The notes under the pieces were generated by a model. That model worked only from the letters and a program-made list of their open reading frames with translations, searched no databases and was not told the origin of the DNA. The position numbers were made by a program, and so were the translations under genes. 64,000 nucleotides of DNA, from the NCBI GenBank assembly GCA_038373885.1, contig JAWZYV010012403.1, positions 369,123 through 433,122 on the forward strand, read 5' to 3'. Origin of the DNA: Cheiracanthium punctorium (Eukaryota; Arthropoda; Arachnida; Araneae; Cheiracanthiidae). Below are positions 56,851 through 64,000 of this stretch, in pieces. The stretch's first letter is position 1. Each line of letters opens with the position of its first letter.

Positions 56851-57278
56851 GTAACTCATGCTACATTTTTTTTAATCGTATTTTTAAACTTTCGTAATAA
56901 TAAAAAGTGAATTTATTTTCTTTCGAAAAAATTACTACTGATTACAAATTGTTTTCCCTTTTTTCAATTAATCATTAAAAATCTTAGAACTAATTATTTT
57001 TTGTTGAAATATTAATTGAAATTGCTTGGTAACTCATGCTACCAGTCAATGACTGGTAGCATGAGTCAGGAAGTCATTGACTTTTCTGCCCATACTTCAG
57101 TGTGGTATTTCTGATAAGATTCTACTTCTTAAGTTCTATAATCTTTATGAGAGTTTTTATGCACCTTTCTTATCACAAAACGTCATTTAGTTTTGTATAT
57201 AAAATTGGTTATTGAATTGATATATATTAAGTGTATGGTAACTCATGCTACAAAGCAAATGTAGCATGAGTACCTGAC
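56850..57278. repeat. Three GGTAACTCATGCTAC motifs, two in hairpins
   Basis: GGTAACTCATGCTAC occurs at 56850, 57029 and 57238. At 57034-57066 it forms a perfect hairpin (ACTCATGCTACCAGTCA with its inverse, one base in the loop). At 57241-57271 it forms ACTCATGCTACA with TGTAGCATGAGT. The motif is followed by a Tc1 transposase remnant from 57420. Confidence 0.7.
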
Positions 57279-57417
57279 TTTCTGATGTCTGACTTTGAAG
57301 AGGTGCCATTCTCATAAAAAAGAAACTTTTACACAAAACAAACTGTTGCCAACACAGCTACAAATATTCGGAATAATTTCTCACACAATTTATTTACAAC
57401 AACAAAAAAAATTTTTT

Positions 57418-57645
57418 GAAGGTCATGTCCACGTTAATATGGAATTGTCCTGCACAAACTGGCCTTCCAAGTCTCCAGATTTCAATCCTATAGAACATAT
57501 TTTGGATGGTGGGAAAACCATTGCTCGACTTTCAGGGCCCTTCCAGGAACCTATAGCCTCGAATTTGGAAAAATGGGATTTATTGCCGCAATCGTTTCTC
57601 AGCGTTTTTGTCAAGAGTATGACGGCTCATTGTGATGCTTCTTGA
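57418..57645 (+). pseudogene. Tc1-type transposase C-terminal fragment
   Basis: The plus frame contains NWPSKSPDFNPIEHIL, then a degraded helix region, then KWDLLPQSFLSVFVKSMTAH. NPIEH with its glutamate is the third catalytic position of the DD34E (Tc1) superfamily, and the W-x-L-IPQ...SM pattern is the normal C-terminus. The residues after HIL (DGGKTIARLS in place of W..L.R.I) suggest small indels. The first two catalytic aspartates and the DNA-binding domain are absent upstream. It ends CDAS at TGA (57643-57645). A decayed, truncated copy. Confidence 0.8.
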
Positions 57646-57850
57646 GCAGTAACACACCTTCCTATAAGATGGATTATTATTTGAACGTTTTTGATAAAAT
57701 CTTTATATTAACTAAGAACTCACCTTTTTACTTTCCGAACATGTACCATGTAAGGAAACTATTGTAATGTTGAAAAAATTCGACTTCGAGATTTTGGTGT
57801 ATTGACACGTTTTGAGGTCTTCTGAATCCATTTATGCTATTTTTACGAGA

Positions 57851-57854
<4 letters not shown>

Positions 57855-57917
<63 letters not shown>
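57855..57917. repeat. (TG)n microsatellite
   Basis: About 31 uninterrupted TG units. Confidence 0.97.
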
Positions 57918-57922
<5 letters not shown>

Positions 57923-58288
57923 AGTGAACACGGTAGCTCCTGAACGGAACATTCGATTGAGCTCAAATTGGGAATATGTGTCATAAACTACCGTCGCAAG
58001 ATCGGTATTGATTTGGGTGTGTATAGGACTTATAGTTTTTATACAGGGCTACGACAAAGATTTCTTTTATATTATGGCATATGGAGAGAAATTCTTGAAA
58101 GTGCGCAAGCGTTTAACCGGTGCATTCGATTGAGTTTCAATTTGGTATATATGTTTGAATTATTCATCGATTGTAAATTTATTTAAATGCATGTTAATGA
58201 TCTTAATCGTAAGAGTTCGGAAAGTCGAGTGGAGTCACTCCAGATTTTTTGATATTGTTATGTTGCTATATCCTTTTTCCTGTGATAA
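57918..58288. other. Unassigned repeat-like DNA
   Basis: GAACGGAACATTCGATTGAG and CCGGTGCATTCGATTGAGTT recur about 180 bp apart, each followed by CAAATTGGGAATATGTG-like words. Probably a degenerate repeat; no gene. Confidence 0.35.
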
Positions 58289-59065
58289 TACCGGGTGATC
58301 CAAAAGTCAGGACAAACTTTAAAAATTAATAATTCGAAAACGAATCAAGATACAAAGATATGGTTTGCACTAAACGGATGGAAAATAGTTTAAAAATGAA
58401 AAAATGTTGACAACTTACATGTCAGCTTAATTACAGTTAATTGGTACTACAGTAAATTTTCAATGTGCTGACCATCATTCAGAAGTACAGTTGTGAGACG
58501 AGTCACCACACCGTTCACAGCATTTAGTAGCACTTCTTGCGTTACGGAAGACACATTTTGGCGGATGGCATCTTTCAGTGCTGCTAGTGATGCCGGTTGG
58601 TCGCGGTACACTTTTGACTTCAAGAATCCCCTCAGCCAAAAGTCACAGGGCGTAAGATCGGGAGATCTTGGAGGCCATGGTCGCCATTAAAGGCCATTAA
58701 AGCAGCGACTGATAATGCGATCCTCCCCAAATGTTGAGCGTAGCAGATGTTGCACAGGCAGAGCAATATGAGGTGGTACTCCATCTTGCATAAAGGTTTG
58801 AAGTGCCTGTCGCGCTTGCAGTTCAAAAATAATGTTGTTCTGTAACAGTGCTGCATATCGCTGACCAGTGACAGGAACTGTTTTGAAACCCGTCGGTGTG
58901 ACTTCCTCGAAAAAAGAATGGATCAATTATGAAATCAGCAGTGAAGCCACACCAGACTGTCACTTTAGGCTGTTGCAAGGGTACCTCAACAAATGCATAT
59001 GGATTTTCTGTGGTCCACACTCGATAATTGTGGATGTTAACCCACAATTGTCAAACTTTGCCAAA
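58289..59065 (-). mobile_element. Tc1/mariner-superfamily element, truncated
   Basis: A TA at 58289-58290 is followed by CCGGGTGATCCAAAAGTCAG, the outer end on the 3' side of a minus-strand transposase. The interior reads as transposase to about 59047. Beyond about 59065 the sequence changes to CCAAATTTT repeats and the other terminus is lost. Confidence 0.8.
58440..59047 (-). pseudogene. Tc1/mariner-type transposase, frameshifted
   Basis: Minus strand. From the 5' side: one frame gives NIHNYRVWTTENPYAF, PKVTVWCGFTADFIIDPFFF. After a frame change the next gives GFKTVPVTGQRYAALLQ, then MQDGVPPHIALPVQHLLRS and FGEDRIISR. After another disruption at about 58690, where GGCCATTAAA is duplicated, the plus-strand complement at 58493-58690 corresponds to the SPDL-TPCDF region and the C-terminal helices. 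The QDG aspartate is the second catalytic residue and CDF holds the third. The N-terminal third, including the DNA-binding domain and first aspartate, is missing. At least two frame breaks make it inactive. Confidence 0.85.
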
Positions 59066-59187
59066 TTTTCTTGGTGCCAAATTTTGTCACTGTGCCAAAT
59101 TTTCCTACAATGCACAAATATTTCTTCATTTTTCACAGTTTTTGTGTTCGTAACCTTCATTTTAGACACCACTGTGTGTTTTTCTAA

Positions 59188-59213
59188 AATAATAATAATA
59201 ATAATAATAATAA
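59188..59213. repeat. (AAT)n microsatellite
   Basis: Eight to nine trinucleotide units. Confidence 0.95.
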
Positions 59214-61115
59214 CTAATTTTTTTTTAATGTTAAAGGAAAACTGATTAATGCACCAGTTTTTAGTCCATAAAAACTCATAGTTATGGAATCTAAATAGTG
59301 TGTTAGTCACCTTCTAGACCACAGTTTTTTTTTTAATGCTCAATTTTTGTCAATATTCACTCAACTACAATTGACAATTATAAACTGTAATTTAGATCTG
59401 TTTGATTGTATGAATAAATGCAGGAAATAAACATATTAAAAATAAATAAAAATATAAAAAAGAGTTCACGTAGTCTCATATTTTAAAAAACTATCTTGTA
59501 ATATATATTAACGTAGATTACTTATAGTTAAGTTATAAGGCATCCGGTAAAAAAAAATGATGAATATAACAAACACTTTTCATTTAATATGCACGAAAAA
59601 TTTATTAACACCACATATTGTGCTATAATCTATATTATTGTAAGAAATCTTCTAATGAACTGTTCCTTATTTAAATCCTCCCCCATGCTTCAGCAAAAGA
59701 AAATAGTTAATTGATTTTACTGACTCGAAAAATGTCAAACTGTGTAATCGCAAGGAGCTAATTACATTCGCACAAATCGCGAATTTATTTTCATATATGA
59801 CGTAAATTTTTTGGGGCAGTGTTTAGTTATCCCACGCAATTTTTAATTTTAGATGTCACGTTTTTGACTACCGTAAAAGAAATATCTCAGTTACCCCAAT
59901 TAGATGAATCCAGTTAGTTTGCTAACGGAATTCAATTATGACTTACAACGACGTTGAAAAAAGGATTCTTTTTTTCTATATGTGGAACAGTTATAGAGGA
60001 ACATAATCCCACCATAATAAGAAAAATAACGTTTTAGTCGTCATATTCTTGCCATGAGAATAAACGTTGGAGCTTTTAAATGTTAGTCAGCACACCATCA
60101 TTCTTCGACCTTCTCTGTCTAGACAATGCAACATATAAATAAATAGGTAAGGTGCGCTCTTGCCTTATATTAATATTACCTTTACTGCGCTTTTAAGAGC
60201 CTCGTCTATTGGGCAAGGAAAAATCCATCTCGAGTTGGAATGGCATTTATTTATGATCCACGCTTACTGGGTTCTGAAAAAAAAAATAATCTCTAAACAG
60301 TGCTGATGTATATAAATATTAGGTACAAACGGAACTGCGATAAAAATCCAAAAAAAAGAGAAAAATTAGGTAGAATCAATAGTGTTGTATCAATATTAGA
60401 ACTTCAACAAAAAACTAGCAGAAATGTAAAGTAGGCAGTGCTAAGGATAACTTTGCGAAAGGGGGAAACGTGTTCAAAATACGGTAGGAAAAGGACTATG
60501 CTAAGTAAAACATTCCTCTCCTAAATTTAAAAAAAGTGACACATTTAAAATTTTTATACGGACCCCGTACAAAAAAATTCCCAGTTAGTAAGCTATGTCC
60601 CATACTGTTTTGAAGTGATGTACAAAGCTTGAGAATTATATTCTAAAAAGTGTAAGAGATATGAAGATAAATATGTGCTGACTTAAACCACTTTTCAGTG
60701 CCTCTCGAAGGGAAAAAATCACGTGAACTGATCGTATTTCGGGACGTGTAGAAATTATGAAAGAAAATAATTTTTTGCATTTTAGAATTAACGTTCACAT
60801 TCAAATTCATGCGTAGCCCGTTATCATCATTGTTTAATCCTTAAATCCATGACTTTTAAAGACGTTCGCTCGATAGCCATGAGCGTAAGCTAATTTTCCT
60901 ATATCAGTTTTATGAATGACTAATTAATTTTTCAAAAAACACGCAGTTTAAAAGAAATACGTGAAATTTTATTATTCACGATATGAATCATTCTTATTAA
61001 AAACTACATTTAAAATGTGAAATTGACGTTTCAGAAATTTAACATGTACTCTAATACGGCAGCGAAAAATACTATGCAGATATGCATTTCTATGCATTTA
61101 AGGGTGAAAGATATC
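59214..61115. other. Long AT-rich intergenic stretch
   Basis: No open frame with a recognisable domain, no repeat family and no RNA gene was seen. Confidence 0.45.
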
Positions 61116-61841
61116 TCTTAGATCAGGGATGTGCAAACTACGGCCCGCTGGAAGGTTTTATCCGGCCCGCGGATAGAATTTTAAATTTGCCGGTCCAACG
61201 GAAATTAAAAGAAAATATATATTTATATATTATATATCCATTTTAAGAATTATGAAGATAGCTTGAAAAAACTGCATTTTGAGTTCGAACGCAGATTTCA
61301 AGATTTCAGTGTCATTCAAATAGAATTGGATATTTTGACCATGCCTTTTAACGTCAATTGTGAAGCCGTGAGGTCCAACTTGCAGCCTGAAATTGAGTTG
61401 CAATCTAACAATCATCTCAAGCAGTTGTTTCTAAATATGCGAAAGTTAGAGTTTTACAAATCATTATCGAAAGTCAGTTTCCCAAATTTAATATCTTAAG
61501 CTCAGAAAATCAGTGCTATGTTTGCTTCATCTTATATATGTGAACAAGTGTTTTCAACTATGAACCTTAGAAAGAATTCTTTCAGAAGTAGACTGGCAGA
61601 TGAGCATTTAGCCTCGTTCCTTAGAATGAGTACATCTCACTTCGAACCTCAATATAAGGAACTTTTAAAAATGAAATCGCAATTTCATTCATCTCATTAA
61701 CATATTTAAATTGTAATACTTGTATATTGTTTTTAAAATTTTAGAAAAATTTATCTTGGCCTGCCAAACTTTTTTTTTTTTTTTTTTTTTTCTCGATTTT
61801 TGGCCCGCGATCGAAAATGTTTGCCCATCCCTGTCTTAGAT
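61116..61841 (+). mobile_element. hAT (GTF2IRD2/Charlie-like) transposon remnant with perfect target duplication
   Basis: The element at 61124-61833 starts CAGGGATGTGCAAAC and ends (inverted) CAGGGATGGGCAAAC. The 8-mer TCTTAGAT flanks both sides (61116-61123 and 61834-61841). The ends also carry the CGGCCCGC and GGCCCGCG words. The interior keeps only the last part of the transposase, so a large internal deletion joined the 5' terminus to the 3' coding end. A 22-T run lies near the right end. Confidence 0.95.
61263..61700 (+). pseudogene. hAT transposase C-terminus (GTF2IRD2-like)
   Basis: Two plus frames follow one another. The first (61263-61499) contains FERRFQDFSVIQIELDI, TMPFNVNCEAV, LQPEIELQSNN and LRKLEFYKSL in degraded form, ending at a stop. 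The second (61518-61700) holds ASSYICEQVFSTMN, RSRLADEHLASFLRMSTS and FEPQYKELL. YxCEQxFSxMN...RSRLxDEHL is the hAT dimerisation and insertion-domain end, as in the transposase domain retained by vertebrate GTF2IRD2. The catalytic aspartates upstream are gone and a frame break separates the halves, so the copy is inactive. Confidence 0.88.
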
Positions 61842-62560
61842 GTTTTATGATGAACGGTCGAAATTTTGTAAATCATCATATTAGTGTATGGGGGCACATT
61901 TTACTAATTGGGAAACTTTTTTTGGTTCGGAGATCGCATACAAATTTTAAAAAGACTAACTTTTTAAAAATTAACGAGAGAAATTTTTTTTTCTAAGTCT
62001 TTTTTCCTACCTTAGTTTGAATATTTTTTAAACTTACGTTGCCCACTTACCTCTAATAGATAAAAAAATAAAGCGTGTTAACACATTTTTTTGGTACATC
62101 CTGTATATGCCTCTGAGACAAATGGGTATGTAACGGTAGTGTTATGGGACTGGGGTGGGTATGTATTTTTAATTTCCCGAAAACCACATGATAAGGGGAA
62201 TCCATAGAATTGCGTGAGGAAAGCTTGCTAGCATTTGCATGCCATAGAAGGTAAAAACAGTTTTACAGGTTAGAAAATGGATTATCGACCAGAAAATCGT
62301 TTTCAAAACGCATCGCATGACATTCGAAATCAATACGATAGTTTATGAATCTTGGGATGGGTCAGTTCGTATTCTTTCTACCATGTGATTATAATGGCAT
62401 GTAAATATTCAAATATAATTTATTAATTATTATTCGGTATTTTTCTTTTAAGGCCGTCCTTTTTTTTTTACAAATTATGCAAATTTTGAACATCTTTTTA
62501 ATACTTTGACTGGCACTTCACCAGAATTCAGGGGACGCACTAAGTTTTTAATGGTCGGAT
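61842..62560. other. Intergenic DNA without recognised genes
   Basis: Nothing recognised. Confidence 0.45.
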
Positions 62561-62568
62561 GTTATCTG

Positions 62569-62665
62569 AATCTAGGCAACGGCCAGATTCAGATAAAATC
62601 GGCAGGGAAACGGCCAGATTCAAAAAAACATATGTGTCCAGCCAATTTTGGCTGGACACATATGT
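62569..62665. repeat. Two adjacent perfect hairpins
   Basis: First: ATCTGAATCT and AGATTCAGAT around an 11-base loop (about 62564-62594). Second: ACATATGTGTCCAGCCAA (62628-62645) and its exact inverse (62648-62665) around two T. The phrase ACGGCCAGATTCA occurs in the first and again just before the second. No terminal repeats or target duplication were identified. Confidence 0.88.
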
Positions 62666-62904
62666 TGTGCGGATGTTTTGAAGGATAGTTAACAAGATAT
62701 ATTTCTTAGACTAATAAAATAGGACGAAAATATAAAAATATATTTAAATGTGCCTAAAAATTATATGGACAGGCGATTTTTTGAAACGACAGATTAAAAA
62801 ATGACGCAATAATAATAATAAAAATAATAATTAGGATACGTAATATTTATTATATAGTTATTAGACTTATAAAATAGGGCCAAATTATAAAAATATATTT
62901 AAGT

Positions 62905-63059
62905 GCGGCACAGCCAGCTGTCGTCAAAAAAGGGTCTCTAGATCTGTGGCACGCGATGAACGTTTCGATCGTCCGCCATCTTGCTGGTAGTTAAGTCGAG
63001 CGATGGCAACGGCTGCCCTTTTTTCAGCATTGGGAAAGGGTTGCGCCTCAAAGGGTTAA
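62905..63059 (+). mobile_element. Family A fragment (one arm and B end)
   Basis: Begins at the loop (GCGGCACAGCCAGCTGTCG) and runs through the right arm to GGGTTGCGCCTCAAAGGG and TTAA (63056-63059). The left half is missing. Confidence 0.93.
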
Positions 63060-63149
63060 ACAGCCGAATTGTTGCATTATTTTATTCGTTTGGAAGAAAA
63101 CCGTCGCAACTCAAAAAATCAAGTTTTGAAAAAACGTTTTTGAATTCAT

Positions 63150-63367
63150 GACTTCACGACCAGCAAGAGGGCGGACGATCGAAACGTTCATCGTGACGAC
63201 AGTGGGCTGTGCCCGTGCACAGCCCACTGTCGTCAAAAAAGGTCTGTAGATCTGTGGCACGCGATGAACGTTTCGATCGTCCGCCATCTTGGTGGTCGTT
63301 AAGTCGAGCGATGGCAACGGCTGCCCTTTTTTCAGCATTGGGAAAGGGTTGCGCCTCAAAGGGTTAA
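63150..63367 (+). mobile_element. Family A foldback lacking the A half, with matched arm changes
   Basis: Begins inside the left arm (ACTTCACGACCAGCAAGAGG), passes a perfect central hairpin and ends with the B end and TTAA (63364-63367). The hairpin stem carries two adjacent substitutions in both arms relative to other copies (TG at 63203-63204 facing CA at 63225-63226), so pairing is kept. The open minus frame here is repeat sequence. Confidence 0.93.
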
Positions 63368-64000
63368 AAGGCCCATTTGATGCAGGCTTTACTGTACTTA
63401 AATTTTGGTGCAAGAACTAGCTTTCTCTTTCAGTTTTCCTGGATAATTTTACTCAGAAGATCGAAAACGTAGGTAATGTTCGCATTATAGATCCAGCCGC
63501 TGTCGTTCAAGGTAAAAATTGTACATCTACCGCAATTTATAGGATACCACACCAGAGTTGACAAAACGCAAAAGGACATTAATGATTTCAGTCACGTCAC
63601 GAACTGTTTGCTTTAGGGAGAGGGGAAAAAAAGCCCAGCTTATTAAATTACATTATCATGGCGAGGGCTATAATTCGCAGTAAAATTATGGTTTTTGAAT
63701 CAATTTGTTTCTAAGGTAGAACAACGCTAAAAGGCAAAAGAGGCACGTAAGTTGTTTTCGAAACTGTCTTTGCTTTATCACGTACTAGTGCGATAGAGTT
63801 TTACGAAAGTATCTATTTTTCGGCTTTTTTCAAAGGAGACAGACAGATAGGGCAAACAATGGGCTAAAAAAAATTATCAGTTATCGCTTGAGTTTTCGGA
63901 TATTTTGATTCGAGATCAAAGGTCTGCAGCATGCCGATAGCTCTGAACTGATTGCTTTGAAATGATCGGAAGGGGGGGGGGGAGTAATCTTGAAATTTTT
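63368..64000. other. Intergenic DNA without recognised genes
   Basis: Nothing recognised; a 10-G run lies at 63973-63982. Confidence 0.45.

Noticed and set aside
1..64000. Endogenous viral element
   Set aside because: No capsid, envelope, polymerase or other viral motif was recognised beyond ordinary retrotransposon fragments.

Overview
This is AT-rich eukaryotic DNA with no operons, no bacterial signals and no long uninterrupted gene. It is best read as a stretch of arthropod genome, most likely from a spider. The reasons are the number of hAT, piggyBac-type, Helitron, Tc1/mariner and tRNA-SINE copies, an RNase H fragment of the kind common in spider retrotransposons, and a gypsy-like solo LTR whose layout I associate with spiders. 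The assignment to spiders is inference; arthropod is safer.

The dominant feature is one family of TTAA-flanked foldback elements (called family A here), with about 16 recognisable copies plus two diverged relatives across the window. A complete copy has TTAA target duplications and CCCTTT...AAAGGG ends. One end, the 'A end', reads CCCTTTAACGCGCAGTG and carries a small hairpin. The other, the 'B end', reads CCCTTTGAGGCGCAACC in inward orientation and is the outer edge of a long inverted repeat of roughly 100-130 bp per arm. TTAA targets and CCC/GGG ends are the signature of piggyBac-type transposition, so these are read as non-autonomous piggyBac-like MITEs. Three further TTAA-bounded or TTAA-starting elements occur at 19.0, 47.8 and 48.2 kb.

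Layout. 0-7 kb: a dispersed unit split by a composite family A element, a hAT MITE, a tandem-duplicated repeat, a stack of three Helitron starts ending in a clear Helitron 3' terminus, and a SINE with a 13-bp target duplication. 7-22 kb: sparse DNA with two hAT MITEs, several family A copies and a SINE. 22.2-23.3 kb: a Buster-like hAT remnant with a SINE inside. 23-31 kb: family A copies in otherwise featureless DNA. 31-34.5 kb: three hAT-type elements, one of them hosting two further insertions. 35-38 kb: a Helitron nest holding a ~145-bp tandem array and a SINE. 39-44.5 kb: a solo LTR, an old degenerate repeat broken by a 1.4-kb hAT-like insertion that itself carries a family A copy, and a promoter-like segment. 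45-49 kb: the only plausible host exons. 49-56 kb: hAT, Helitron and family A copies. 57-64 kb: Tc1 and mariner-type transposase remnants, a GTF2IRD2-like hAT remnant with a perfect 8-bp target duplication, two strong hairpins and two end-truncated family A copies.

The best host-gene evidence is a 272-bp minus-strand open exon at 45639-45910 with splice signals on both sides. The region 48477-49000 (plus strand) has splice-like signals too. Neither product could be named. Everything else that reads as protein is a transposon remnant.
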